Origin: Thermofilum uzonense
Lineage (GTDB): Archaea > Thermoproteota > Thermoprotei > Thermofilales > Thermofilaceae
Direction of reading: 5' to 3'
Assembly (NCBI RefSeq): GCF_000993805.1
Contig: NZ_CP009961.1
Span: forward strand, 272,001 to 336,000
Length of the DNA: 64,000 bases
The notes below the pieces were generated by a model. It worked only from the letters and a program-made list of their open reading frames with translations, made no database searches and was not told the DNA's origin. Position numbers and translations under genes: made by a program. Positions 7,891 through 16,800 of the stretch are shown here, piece after piece. Within the stretch, counting starts at the first letter, position 1. Each line of letters starts with the position of its first letter.

Positions 7891-9228
7891 GTGCCGGAAT
7901 TCTTGGATCTGCTAGCAGAAGAGATTAGTCTCAAGAAGTCTTATCTTGAAGAAATAGCAGGAAAAATCTCAGAGCTATCTGAAAACTATAAGCGCATGGT
8001 CATAGAGAAATGGAGGCCTTTACCACTTCCACTTGAGGTAATCGATAAGATTTTTGCCGTGGATAGTAGTACTGGTATAGTCGAGGTTAGAGGGGGAGGA
8101 GTCGTACTTGTTGCTAGAAGCATGGCCCTCGCACCCTTCTCGAAAAGTTTCAGGAAATTGATTGTGGATGCTCTCTATCCTCGCAACACGAGGGATTTCG
8201 AGGAATATGTGAGGCTTATGAGGGAACACATAGAGCACGCTGTTGCTCTTGAATCGCTAGAGGATGAACCTGAATTTATCCTCATTGATGGCTCGCTCTA
8301 TGGACGTATGATCCATGTCCTAATGGAGTTAGATCTCGAGGGTCGCGAAGACTTCATGTTCGAATATGTAAGAACTTACAGCGACTTCTTAACTCAAGCT
8401 GTAAAGCGTGGTGTGACTGTTTTAGGAGTCAGTAAGGACTCACGTTCAACACTTTTCAAGGAGGAGCTGTTAAAGAAAAAAGTCCTTGAAGTGGCAAGTG
8501 AATCAGGCGTAGAGGTAGAGGAGGTTCTTCGATTATGGACTGCCTTGAGGAGGAGGCCTCGTGAGGTTCTTGAGAAGGTTAGAGAGAAGGTTAGATCGGG
8601 AGAGTTTCCAGCCGTTATCCTGGATTACTTTGAACAGGCCCGCTCACATGTTCCAGACTCTCGCATAATTCTTGAAGCAGGTGTAGGTCAAGGCTATTCG
8701 ACTCCTTTGATCCTGTCTCTCTCAAAGGTAATAGCGGGACAGTTTGACCTTGTGTTAGATGAACGTGCCAGCGACGGTAACATTGAGAAGCTTGCCAGTG
8801 TTTTCGAGAAATCAGCTGACAAGCATAGAGGGGAGTTTGTAAAAATGGCACACGAGCTTATCGCCCAGCTTAGAAGCTATCCTCCTGTTTTGATGTCATA
8901 CACCATTATGGGGCCTGGTGATGATCCTTTACGTGTTGATATTATAAGTAAGGAGATTTCCGACGTAGGCTTTCTAAAAAGTGGAGCACTCCAAAGCTCT
9001 ACTCGGTTCACTGACGATGATACATCTATTGCAACTGTAGAGCGGTCCTTGTCACTTTTAAGAGGGCTTTATGCAGGTGAGAAAGGCTACAATGTTTTAT
9101 TGCTAGAGGTAGACCGCAGGGTTAAAATTTCAGCTGCGACTCTGGAAACATACAGGAGGGTTATAATGAGGGAGCTTGATACGCTTATTCTCCACTCGAG
9201 GGGTGAGAGACGTGTCCACTACCCTTAG
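7891..9228 (+). CDS. nurA: NurA 5'-3' nuclease
   Basis: NurA is the nuclease partner of the HerA hexamer and resects 5' strands at double-strand breaks. The 445-residue protein has the NurA opening with a metal-ligand aspartate in IFAVDSSTG (near residue 55) and the second acidic motif FILIDGSLYGR near residue 132. The C-terminal PVLMSYTIMGPGDDPLRVDI region also fits the family. It is somewhat longer than most NurA proteins because of a helical insert around residues 180-250. It begins the repair operon with a GTG at leaderless distance from a TATA box, and its 3' end overlaps herA by 17 nt. Confidence 0.9.
   Translation: MPEFLDLLAEEISLKKSYLEEIAGKISELSENYKRMVIEKWRPLPLPLEVIDKIFAVDSSTGIVEVRGGGVVLVARSMALAPFSKSFRKLIVDALYPRNTRDFEEYVRLMREHIEHAVALESLEDEPEFILIDGSLYGRMIHVLMELDLEGREDFMFEYVRTYSDFLTQAVKRGVTVLGVSKDSRSTLFKEELLKKKVLEVASESGVEVEEVLRLWTALRRRPREVLEKVREKVRSGEFPAVILDYFEQARSHVPDSRIILEAGVGQGYSTPLILSLSKVIAGQFDLVLDERASDGNIEKLASVFEKSADKHRGEFVKMAHELIAQLRSYPPVLMSYTIMGPGDDPLRVDIISKEISDVGFLKSGALQSSTRFTDDDTSIATVERSLSLLRGLYAGEKGYNVLLLEVDRRVKISAATLETYRRVIMRELDTLILHSRGERRVHYP
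9202..9206 (+). promoter_or_regulatory. Shine-Dalgarno GGTGA deciding the herA start
   Basis: GGTGA within GGGGTGAGAG lies 5 nt before the GTG at 9212. This favours that start over the longer in-frame TTG at 9176 inside nurA. Confidence 0.65.
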
Positions 9229-10825
9229 ACTCGTAGGAAGAATAGTTGAAAAAGCGTCTCCTGAGAGCTTTGTTTTCGTCACAGATAAGGAGGAGCACCC
9301 GCAAAAGTTCGAGTATGTAATAGTCAAGTCTAGGGAATATGTCAACGGAGTTCTCCGAGAAGTAGACGTCCTTGCACAAGTGGTCGGCGTACTCTCTAGC
9401 AGTACTGCCTTCAATTCATCATTGAATTTGACGACACTCGAAAGGGTACATCGGGCCGGTATAGACGACTCCAATATCCTTTGTACGGCTAAAACACTTG
9501 GATTCCTAGCCGAAGAAAATGGTCGCCGGGTTGTACTCATGCCTAGGAGAGCACTATTCCCAGGTAATCCAGTCTTTTTGGCTCCGGACGTGTTAGTCAG
9601 TAACTTTTTTTCCTATGAACCCGAGGAGGGACTGTATATAGGTACTCTGGTTTCCCGAAGTTCGGTCCCCGTTTACCTGAGCGTGAACGGCTTCAGAAGG
9701 CATGTAGCTGTCATTGCACAAACAGGTGCTGGTAAATCTTACACTGTTGGCGTCATAATAGAGGAACTCTTAAGGTTGGGTGGCACAGTTGTCATCATTG
9801 ATCCACACGCCGACTATGTCTTCCTGAGCAGAGACAGGGATATGAAAAGACACGAGTACTCAGATAGAATCCTAGTCTTCAGAAACCCAAACAGTACGGG
9901 AAGATATTCGTCGAGTCAGCTGGATAACGTCAACGAGCTTGTTTTCAAGTTTTCAGAGCTTGAAGGCGACGAGGTTGCCGGTGTCGCCGGCATCCCAGAG
10001 GGGTGGTCGAATGTTCGGGAGGTAATACGTGCGGCTATCAAGAAGCTTCGCGAGAAAGGGAACGATTATCAGGTCAGGGATCTAATACAGGTGCTGGAAG
10101 AGATGGCTGCAAGGTCTGGAACTAAGAGAGTTAAAGAGGCTGCCCAGCGAGCTATAAACCACTTGAGACGTTTAACTAAGTTTAAAGTGTTTGGGGAAAG
10201 GACTACTTCTCTCAAAGACGAGATACTTAAACCCGGGCATGTATCAGTTATCGACTTGTCAGGGCTAAACGATGCAAGCCAGGACTATATTGTTAGCAGG
10301 ATCCTTGAAGGTATATTCGAGCTGAGATACACGGGGCAATTCAGGTACCCTATATTCGTCGTGGTTGAAGAAGCTCATCGATTCGTCCCGGGTAAGGAGT
10401 CCAAGAAAAATACCATGTCCTCTCAGGTTATTAAAACAATAGCTGCAGAGGGGAGAAAGTTCGGCGTTTTCCTCGTACTGGTAACCCAGCGGCCCAGCAA
10501 GATAGACTCGGATGCTTTAAGCCAGTGCAACAGCCAGATAATATTGAGAATAACAAACCCTCTGGATCAGAGAGCAGTTCAAGAATCAAGCGAGAGGCTC
10601 AGTGCAGACCTCCTTGCAGATCTGCCTGGGCTAAACGTGGGTGAGGCTGTAATCCTAGGTGAACTCACGCGTGTGCCCGTGGTAGTCAAGGTTCGTGCTA
10701 GAAGGACAAAGGAAGGTGGTGCGGACATTGATCTGGTCGAGGAACTAAGGCAGGCAAGGGAAGAGTTAAGGCTTACCACGCCTAAAATAGCTCCACCAGC
10801 CAAGGGTGTATTCTCAGAGGTGTAA
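9212..10825 (+). CDS. herA: HerA hexameric DNA translocase/helicase
   Basis: HerA pumps DNA and works with NurA, Mre11 and Rad50 to make 3' single-stranded ends for recombination. The chosen GTG start gives 537 residues. An N-terminal HAS-barrel (about 1-130) is followed by the FtsK/HerA ATPase with Walker A AQTGAGKS (Lys175), Walker B VVVEEAH (Glu386-Glu387), and the VTQRPSKID and ILRITNPLDQ segments around sensor and arginine-finger positions. All key residues look intact. A good ribosome-binding site decides the start, and the gene overlaps nurA by 17 nt. mre11 follows 3 nt after the stop. Confidence 0.95.
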   Translation: MSTTLRLVGRIVEKASPESFVFVTDKEEHPQKFEYVIVKSREYVNGVLREVDVLAQVVGVLSSSTAFNSSLNLTTLERVHRAGIDDSNILCTAKTLGFLAEENGRRVVLMPRRALFPGNPVFLAPDVLVSNFFSYEPEEGLYIGTLVSRSSVPVYLSVNGFRRHVAVIAQTGAGKSYTVGVIIEELLRLGGTVVIIDPHADYVFLSRDRDMKRHEYSDRILVFRNPNSTGRYSSSQLDNVNELVFKFSELEGDEVAGVAGIPEGWSNVREVIRAAIKKLREKGNDYQVRDLIQVLEEMAARSGTKRVKEAAQRAINHLRRLTKFKVFGERTTSLKDEILKPGHVSVIDLSGLNDASQDYIVSRILEGIFELRYTGQFRYPIFVVVEEAHRFVPGKESKKNTMSSQVIKTIAAEGRKFGVFLVLVTQRPSKIDSDALSQCNSQIILRITNPLDQRAVQESSERLSADLLADLPGLNVGEAVILGELTRVPVVVKVRARRTKEGGADIDLVEELRQAREELRLTTPKIAPPAKGVFSEV

Positions 10826-10828
10826 AAC

Positions 10829-11995
10829 ATGCCTCTTAGGCTAGTTCATACAGCTGACAACCACCTAGACCCAAAACTAAGTTATCTTGGTTCGAAAGCC
10901 CTCGATAGAAGACTTGACTTCTACAAATCCTTTCTCAGGGTTGTCGAGTTCGCGCTAGAGAGGAAGCCTCATCTATTCTTAGTCTCGGGGGATCTCTTCG
11001 ATTCGATAAATCCCCGAAACCCCGTAAGGACGAGAGTATTGCAAGCTTTCCGTCGAATAACGTCTGAGGGCATTAAGGCCTTCGTCATCGGTGGCAACCA
11101 CGACATGCCTCGATCACAAGAAGAGGGCATGTCACCCATAGGTGAGATTGAGGCCGCAGGATACGCGACATTCTTCCCAGAACTAGACGAGTTCAGGGTG
11201 GAGCACCTTAAAGTCGAGGGGCTGGACGTAGCAGTAACGGGTCTCTCCTTTGATCCTACTCTGGAAATAAGCTCTAATCCTCTTCGTGACCGCAACCTAA
11301 GGATCCCAATCGAAGGGGATATAAACATCGCCATGCTCCATTATAACTTTGCAGGCTTCAAAATACCCAAGAACTGGGCAGCACCCACGATAACTCCCGC
11401 AGATCTCCCCGAAGGCCTCAACTATCTCGCCATGGGACACCTCCACGGGCACTCCTATACAACCATTAAGGAGACACTCGTGGTCTACCCTGGGAGCACT
11501 GAGCGCAGAAGCTTCAACGAGGAAACTGACGATAAAAAGGGATTCGTGTACGTTGAGCTCACTGGTAACAATACACCCAGACTGGAGTTTATAGAGGTTC
11601 CGACCCGTCCCATGAAAACTTTTGAGGTAACTTTAGACGAGACGGTTGACGAACCCGTAACCAGGGTTCTTAAAGCCGTTAATGTCGTTGATCAAGAGCT
11701 ATTGGCAAGGATCGTAATAAAGGGAAGCCTTCCCGTTGAGAAGATGTCACGCTACAGCAAGGCTGAACTATTAAACAAACTAGCAAACAACTTTTTCCAC
11801 GTTGTCGTTGATGACTCTGGTCTTAAAAGCCTCTTCAAGGAGATCAAGTTAACATCTGATATAAGTTCGCCAATCGATTCCTATAAAGAGTACTTCAATG
11901 AGGCCTTATCCAATGTGACGGGCGAGGAAGCGGACATCTTGAGGCTTGCCCTGGAAATAGGTCTTAAAGTACTACAGGAGGTGGGAGCGTGGTAG
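10829..11995 (+). CDS. mre11: Mre11-family DNA repair nuclease
   Basis: A calpha-beta metallophosphoesterase that acts with Rad50 as exo/endonuclease at DNA ends; 388 residues. The di-metal ligands are present: Asp10 and His12 (TADNHLD), Asp55 (SGDLFD), Asn90-His91 (GGNHD), a histidine in AMLHYN, and the GHLHGH motif. The capping domain (about 215-280) and a C-terminal helical Rad50-binding region follow. AGAGGTG sits 7 nt before the ATG. It overlaps rad50 by 7 nt, so the two are translationally coupled. Confidence 0.93.
   Translation: MPLRLVHTADNHLDPKLSYLGSKALDRRLDFYKSFLRVVEFALERKPHLFLVSGDLFDSINPRNPVRTRVLQAFRRITSEGIKAFVIGGNHDMPRSQEEGMSPIGEIEAAGYATFFPELDEFRVEHLKVEGLDVAVTGLSFDPTLEISSNPLRDRNLRIPIEGDINIAMLHYNFAGFKIPKNWAAPTITPADLPEGLNYLAMGHLHGHSYTTIKETLVVYPGSTERRSFNEETDDKKGFVYVELTGNNTPRLEFIEVPTRPMKTFEVTLDETVDEPVTRVLKAVNVVDQELLARIVIKGSLPVEKMSRYSKAELLNKLANNFFHVVVDDSGLKSLFKEIKLTSDISSPIDSYKEYFNEALSNVTGEEADILRLALEIGLKVLQEVGAW
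11977..11983 (+). promoter_or_regulatory. Strong Shine-Dalgarno for rad50
   Basis: AGGAGGTG is a near-perfect anti-16S match 5 nt before the GTG start of rad50 at 11989, inside the end of mre11. Confidence 0.7.
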
Positions 11996-14514
11996 TCATA
12001 CATTCCATTAAAGCAGTAAACTTTAGAAGGCTTAACCTGACGACGCCTCTCAGCCTAGGAAAAGGATTTTATATAATAAAGGGCCGGAACGAGGCTGGCA
12101 AATCCACCTTAATCGAATCCATACTTTTCGGTCTTTACGGAGACCATCAAGTCATAGGCGATTTGCGGGGTAATCCACGCGGAGGCTATAATGAGGTCGT
12201 GAACCATAAGGCTCGGAGAGCACAAGTAGAGGTCGAGTTCGAGGTCGACGGTAAAAGGTACCGCGTGTACAGGGAACTTGTCAGAGAGGGTGAAACGATA
12301 AAGCAGGTTAACGCTCGCCTCATAGAAATTACACAAGGCACTGAAAGAGTCATAGCTTCTGGTACCAAGCAAGTAAACGATGAGATTCAACGTCTCTTAA
12401 GAGTCTCATGGAGAGAGATGCTCTCCACAAACATCGTTGCACAAAAAGATCTTGAGAGGATTATTCAAATGGGTAAAAGCGAGCGAGAACAAATAATTAA
12501 CCTCATGATGGGTCTTGAAAGCTATAATAAGGCTATACAGGCTCTCGAGGAAACAAGGAGCAACAAAAATCGTGAAAAAGAACAACTTGATCGCGTATAC
12601 CAAGAAAAAAAGAAGGAAGCCGACTCCCTAGAAGGAAAAGTAAACTCAATTCCAAACCTTATGAGAGAGCTCAAAGAAATAGAGGAAAAAATCCCTGCTC
12701 TAGGTGAGGAGGAAGCTGCACTCAAGCTAGCCCTTCAATACTTGGCGCACCTGAGGCAATCCCTTTATAAGAAAAAACAATTAGAGGACAAGAAGTCGCG
12801 TGTAGAGGAGCTCATAGCTGAAACCAAGAAGGCTATCAGAGATGAACAGGAAAAAAAGAACAGAAATGATAATGAAATAAAACAAATAGAAGGAAAACTA
12901 CCAAAGTTACAAGATGAACTCGAAAAGATCCAAAAGGAACTTGAGCAGCTGCAATCAACGTATGAAGATAAACTGAAAATACTTAGCGATTTAAAATCCT
13001 ACAAGGATAACTGGGACAGAGAGTATGACAGGATGAAAGGGATAAGCAACGAATTAGAGACTCTAGAAGACGACATAAGGAGAATAGAGATCGCTAAAAA
13101 GGAGCTCGCGAAACTCGAAGAAGAGAAAAGAAATATAGAGCTACTCCTAGCTTCCATAAAACCCTCCATACAACCTTATCTGAGTAGTATAGGTCTCGCC
13201 TTCATAGCTTTGCTCGCTTTGCTATACCAAGCTACTTGGGTTGCTATTCCACTTTCAGGCGTCTCACTTATTGTTTTTCTTGTAACCTATCATCGTAGAT
13301 CTTCCCTCAAGCAAGAATTGCTAACTAAACTGGGTAGACTTGAGTCGGAAATAGGTCCAAGGAAAGCTCTTGTTGCTCAGCTTGAGGGGAAAAATAAACG
13401 TTTAGAAGATCTAAAATTAGAGGAAGAGAAAATCCGGGCTCATCTCGAGAGACTGGAACAGGAGATCATCATACTTACTGGCGAAAGTAATGCAGCAAGC
13501 ATTGATAAAGCATTAAATGCTCTGCAAAATGAGGTTAAACTCCTCAGTGAGAAAATTAATGAACTGAGGGAAAAGGAGAGCAACCTGAAGGCTGGGATTG
13601 AAAGCAGTGGCAAGCAGTTAGAAAGGCTCAAACAGGAAGTCAAGGAATCCACAGAGAAGCTAGAAGAACTTAACGCTAAATTAAGCAAACTAGAAGAGAA
13701 TAGAAGGAAGATATTAGAGGAACTGGAGCACGTAATCATACCATCCGTTCCACCAGGACTCAAGGGTAGGGTAGAATACGTTGAGATGGCTGCTGAGGAA
13801 CAAGACCTCGACCTGGTAGATAGGGTATATCGCAAGTTAGACGATGATTTACTGGGAATCTCTAATAAAAAAACAGAATTAAATGTACGGAAGGAAACCC
13901 TGAAAAAAGAGTTAAGCGAGGCTGAGATGATTAAGCCGCGACTACAAGAGCTCCAAGAAGAGATTAAAAAATTAGAGGAAGAGCGTAAACGCCTCGATAA
14001 GGAGTTTGAAGCTGTCAAAAGAGCTCTTCAGGCACTGAAAGAGATATCACGTAGGAGGCGTGAGTTGTTCGCCCCTCTGGTCGAGAACTATATGAGCTGG
14101 ACAATAAACTACTTTACAGACGGAAGGTACAAAGCCGTTAGGTTGCAGCCTGATACCTACGACTTGGAGGTATATGATGCTGAGGCAGGAAGATGGCTTA
14201 GACGAGACATTTATTCAGGGGGAACGAACGACCAGTTCCTTTTAGCTTTAAGGATAGCTTTCACGCTTGCGCTTCTACCTAGCTCTAAGGGCTCTTATCC
14301 TAAATTCATAGTTCTCGACGAGCCTCTCGGCTCGTCGGATGGAGAAAGGAGGGAGAGGATAGTTAGTTTCTTCGCAGGGGAGCTCTCAAGGTTCTTTGAT
14401 CAGATCTTTCTAATAACCCATGTAGAGGTGGAGGAGCCACCCGGAGCCACTATAATTTATATCGAAGATGGAAGAATAACAAGGGTATACAAGGCTGGCG
14501 GCGAGGAGGCATAA
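11989..14514 (+). CDS. rad50: Rad50-family SMC-like ATPase with a hydrophobic hairpin in place of the zinc hook
   Basis: The ABC-type ATPase partner of Mre11; 841 residues. The head motifs are intact: Walker A GRNEAGKST (Lys38), signature SGGTNDQ (Ser743-Gly745) and Walker B VLDEP (Asp777-Glu778). Two long coiled-coil arms run from about 165 to 395 and 440 to 725. At the exact middle, where Rad50 normally carries the CxxC zinc hook, there are instead two hydrophobic segments (about 398-413 and 417-434) joined by a short turn containing Gln and Thr-Trp, followed by basic residues (HRR). The whole protein contains no cysteine. This resembles a membrane-inserted hairpin such as that of bacterial YhaN-type proteins. 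The gene context still says repair. Confidence 0.9.
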   Translation: MVVIHSIKAVNFRRLNLTTPLSLGKGFYIIKGRNEAGKSTLIESILFGLYGDHQVIGDLRGNPRGGYNEVVNHKARRAQVEVEFEVDGKRYRVYRELVREGETIKQVNARLIEITQGTERVIASGTKQVNDEIQRLLRVSWREMLSTNIVAQKDLERIIQMGKSEREQIINLMMGLESYNKAIQALEETRSNKNREKEQLDRVYQEKKKEADSLEGKVNSIPNLMRELKEIEEKIPALGEEEAALKLALQYLAHLRQSLYKKKQLEDKKSRVEELIAETKKAIRDEQEKKNRNDNEIKQIEGKLPKLQDELEKIQKELEQLQSTYEDKLKILSDLKSYKDNWDREYDRMKGISNELETLEDDIRRIEIAKKELAKLEEEKRNIELLLASIKPSIQPYLSSIGLAFIALLALLYQATWVAIPLSGVSLIVFLVTYHRRSSLKQELLTKLGRLESEIGPRKALVAQLEGKNKRLEDLKLEEEKIRAHLERLEQEIIILTGESNAASIDKALNALQNEVKLLSEKINELREKESNLKAGIESSGKQLERLKQEVKESTEKLEELNAKLSKLEENRRKILEELEHVIIPSVPPGLKGRVEYVEMAAEEQDLDLVDRVYRKLDDDLLGISNKKTELNVRKETLKKELSEAEMIKPRLQELQEEIKKLEEERKRLDKEFEAVKRALQALKEISRRRRELFAPLVENYMSWTINYFTDGRYKAVRLQPDTYDLEVYDAEAGRWLRRDIYSGGTNDQFLLALRIAFTLALLPSSKGSYPKFIVLDEPLGSSDGERRERIVSFFAGELSRFFDQIFLITHVEVEEPPGATIIYIEDGRITRVYKAGGEEA

Positions 14515-14593
14515 TTCTCAAGTGTTAGACGAGCATTAGTAGAGTAGGGTTTCGAGGTAATTATTTAAGGACTCCATGCTTTTACAGAGATGT

Positions 14594-15043
14594 ATGAGGG
14601 TCGCTGTCGGCTCAGACGACCTTTACCCAGTCGCCTTGTTCATTGTTAAGGAGTTGGAGAGGAGAGGCTTTGAGGTTATCAAGGTCGGCTCTCTTGAGAC
14701 GGGAAAGCCTTATCCCTGGCCAAGAGTTGGGCAGACTGTAGGAGAGCTTGTAGCCAGCGGTAAAGTGGACACCGGTATAGTGATATGTTATACGGGGACA
14801 GGTGTTTCCATTGCTGCAAACAAGGTTCGCGGTGTTCGAGCAGCTCTTTGTTTCGACGCTAAGACGGCTAGAGGCGCTAGACTGTGGAACGATGCAAATG
14901 TGCTAGCCCTGAGCGGCAGGCTCACTAGCGAGGAGGTCGCAAAGGAGATCCTAGACGAATGGTTCTTGACGAGAGAAATAGACCCCTCTGAGAGAGAAAA
15001 CATAGAGAGCCTGAAAAGGCTAGACGCTGAGAGGTGCACGTGA
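14594..15043 (+). CDS. rpiB: Ribose-5-phosphate isomerase B / LacAB-like sugar isomerase
   Basis: A 149-residue RpiB-type isomerase. Typical features are the start MRVAVGSDD, the catalytic-cysteine segment GIVICYTGTGVSIAANK, and the GVRAALCFDAKTA and NDANVLALSGR motifs. The classical GTGIG is GTGVS here. It would interconvert ribose 5-phosphate and ribulose 5-phosphate, or a related sugar phosphate. The ATG at 14594 lies about 29 nt below TTATTTAAG (14561-14569), so a leaderless start there fits better than the in-frame ATG at 14576. The next gene starts at the base after this stop. Confidence 0.85.
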   Translation: MRVAVGSDDLYPVALFIVKELERRGFEVIKVGSLETGKPYPWPRVGQTVGELVASGKVDTGIVICYTGTGVSIAANKVRGVRAALCFDAKTARGARLWNDANVLALSGRLTSEEVAKEILDEWFLTREIDPSERENIESLKRLDAERCT

Positions 15044-15784
15044 GTGCATAAGGGGTTTACTAAGAGCGAGGAAGGCCTCTACGACGAGTTCGAGGAAAGG
15101 ACACCCTACTGGGATTACAGGACAGACAATTACGCCTCAATTAGCGTCAGGGACAGCAAGCTTACACTTTGTAGCGGTCCAACAGAAGCTCTCTACTATT
15201 CCAACGCTGAGATATCCGATGGAAGGTTTGACGATCTCCCCTGGGAAACCAAGACGTTTGAGGCAAAGCTGAGAATGTCTCAGCTGCACTACGGCTCAGC
15301 AGGATGGGGCTTCTGGAACCACTCGATGCTCTTCAGCCTCAGCAGGCCGATATGGTTTATACATTTGCAGAGCAGGGGCCCATATATTTTCCAGGGCTTC
15401 TTTGCGCAGGCTGTTACAGGCTTTATACCGATTAAAATTTACCGAGGATCTCTGCTGGCTCCAAGCCTCATCTCAAGGCTAACAGGAGGTGCGATAGGCG
15501 TAACAATTTACACTCACAAACCCGTGCTTCAAAACCTCGATTTAACTGATTGGCACACCTACAAGATAGAATGGTTGAAGACTGAGGCAAAATACTATAT
15601 AGATGGCAGCCTTGTAGCCAGGCTTCCCATTAATGCAGGATCGTTCAAAGCAAGGGCGGATATATGGATAGACAACGCAGTCTTCGGCTATAACAGAAGA
15701 GATGCAGGTCAGGTCTACAGGCACTTGACCCAAGAGAATAGAAGCAAGTCCTGTATCGAAGTAGAATATATAAAAATCTATTAG
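15044..15784 (+). CDS. Concanavalin-A-like (GH16/LamG-fold) protein of unknown role
   Basis: A 246-residue protein without a signal peptide or membrane segment. The late segment WHTYKIEWLKTEAKYYIDG is characteristic of the jelly-roll fold of family 16 glycoside hydrolases and related lectin-like domains. FEAKLRM, GWGFWNH and WIDNAVF also fit the fold. I do not see the ExDxxE catalytic motif of GH16, so it may bind rather than cut carbohydrate. The GTG start is the base after the rpiB stop, with GAGAGGTG 7 nt upstream, so it is translationally coupled to rpiB. A cytoplasmic protein of this fold coupled to a sugar isomerase is unusual. Confidence 0.55.
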   Translation: MHKGFTKSEEGLYDEFEERTPYWDYRTDNYASISVRDSKLTLCSGPTEALYYSNAEISDGRFDDLPWETKTFEAKLRMSQLHYGSAGWGFWNHSMLFSLSRPIWFIHLQSRGPYIFQGFFAQAVTGFIPIKIYRGSLLAPSLISRLTGGAIGVTIYTHKPVLQNLDLTDWHTYKIEWLKTEAKYYIDGSLVARLPINAGSFKARADIWIDNAVFGYNRRDAGQVYRHLTQENRSKSCIEVEYIKIY

Positions 15785-15868
15785 ATGATACCCCGCTTAA
15801 ATCTATTTAAACGAATCACTTATTAGTTCATAAGAATACAAGTAATTCTATAGAGGACTGTATTCATC

Positions 15869-16210
15869 ATGCATAAATGGGGAAGACGAAGGAGAACAGG
15901 CAGACACTGGAGGGGGTCTCCCCCCAACGAGAATTCTCCTCAAGGAATAGTGTTCCTACCTCTGCCTGGGAACACGGCTCACATAAATCTTGAGGAGAGC
16001 GTCGATATATATCCGGAGGAACTGGAAGTGTTAAAGATAGTTTATATTGATGGTTTAACAATTGATGAAGCGGCGTCTATGCTGGGTTTTTCAAATGCCA
16101 CTCTATGGCGAATCTTAGACTCTGCTAGGAGGAAATTAGTTGATGCGTTAATAAATCTGAAGCCTATTCGTATAAGCCTCTCTACTTCAAAACCATCCAT
16201 GGAGGAATGA
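15869..16210 (+). CDS. DUF134 (UPF0251) predicted DNA-binding protein
   Basis: A 113-residue helix-turn-helix protein of the UPF0251 family. The N terminus is rich in Arg (GRRRRTGRHWRG) and is followed by the VDIYPEELEVLKIVYIDGLTIDE core, then the sigma-70-region-4-like helix-turn-helix AASMLGFSNATLWRILDSARRKL. Such proteins often sit with DUF5320 and NifX-like genes and are thought to be regulators. The ATG at 15869 lies below TTCTATAG (15846-15853). Confidence 0.82.
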   Translation: MHKWGRRRRTGRHWRGSPPNENSPQGIVFLPLPGNTAHINLEESVDIYPEELEVLKIVYIDGLTIDEAASMLGFSNATLWRILDSARRKLVDALINLKPIRISLSTSKPSMEE

Positions 16211-16318
16211 ACGATTAGGCCTCACCGTTATTCACACTGAAAAGTTCTTATTGTTGTAAAATATCTCATTTCATTGTCTGTTCCAGGCTTTATCCTCGTT
16301 CACGGCATCGAAAAACTT

Positions 16319-16339
16319 AAATATATGTGAAATATATTT
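16319..16339. promoter_or_regulatory. Inverted repeat over the DUF5320 promoter
   Basis: AAATATAT and ATATATTT form perfect 8-bp arms around the 5-nt spacer GTGAA. They overlap the TATA region of the gene that begins at 16356, so this could be an operator for the neighbouring DUF134 protein. The arms are A/T-only, which weakens the case. Confidence 0.3.
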
Positions 16340-16355
16340 CAAAATGGTGTAAGAC

Positions 16356-16661
16356 ATGTCACCAGGTTGGGGGTGGTATCGAGGCTGGGGACCATACCCA
16401 GGCAGAGGACCATTCTCTTACCTTCCGCCATGGCAGCGCCCTGGATGGATCTACGGACCAGGATGGTGCTGGTGGTACTACGCACGCTACGGCAGTCTTC
16501 CAACGTTTCCACTTCCCACCGCTCAGGTGCCTACTGTACAACAAGAGTATCTCGAAGCATACAGGCAGTGGCTAGAAGATGCACGACGAAACCTGGAACG
16601 GGAGATCCAAGAACTGGATAAAAGAATAAAGGAGCTTAAAGGACAAGGAAAAACCGATTAA
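16356..16661 (+). CDS. DUF5320-family protein
   Basis: A 101-residue protein. The N-terminal half is full of Gly, Trp, Tyr and Pro (GWGWYRGWGPYPGRGPFSYLPPW) and the C-terminal third is a charged coiled coil (about 68-97). This two-part layout is that of DUF5320 proteins, often found beside DUF134, Mrp-type ATPases and dinitrogenase-cofactor-like (NifX) proteins. Function is unknown. The ATG at 16356 is preceded by GGTG 6 nt upstream. A T9 run follows the gene. Confidence 0.65.
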   Translation: MSPGWGWYRGWGPYPGRGPFSYLPPWQRPGWIYGPGWCWWYYARYGSLPTFPLPTAQVPTVQQEYLEAYRQWLEDARRNLEREIQELDKRIKELKGQGKTD

Positions 16662-16684
16662 TTTTTCCCCTTAAGACTTCAATA

Positions 16685-16693
16685 TTTTTTTTT
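16685..16693 (+). terminator. Poly-T terminator after the DUF5320 gene
   Basis: Nine consecutive T residues, with more T-rich sequence just after, lie 24 nt downstream of the stop. Confidence 0.5.
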
Positions 16694-16800
16694 CTTTCTC
16701 CTACACCCTAGATTTTTAGATAGGGAGGCTCATTACTTCCTTATTTAGCTCTTCTCCTCATATATACATAATGATTCCTTGAGAGTGCTATGTTCTGATT

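Noticed and set aside
13440-14018. 192-codon open frame antisense to rad50, rich in Ser and Leu
   Set aside because: It mirrors the Lys/Glu/Leu-rich coiled coil on the other strand, so its composition is a shadow effect; no ribosome-binding site or family match.
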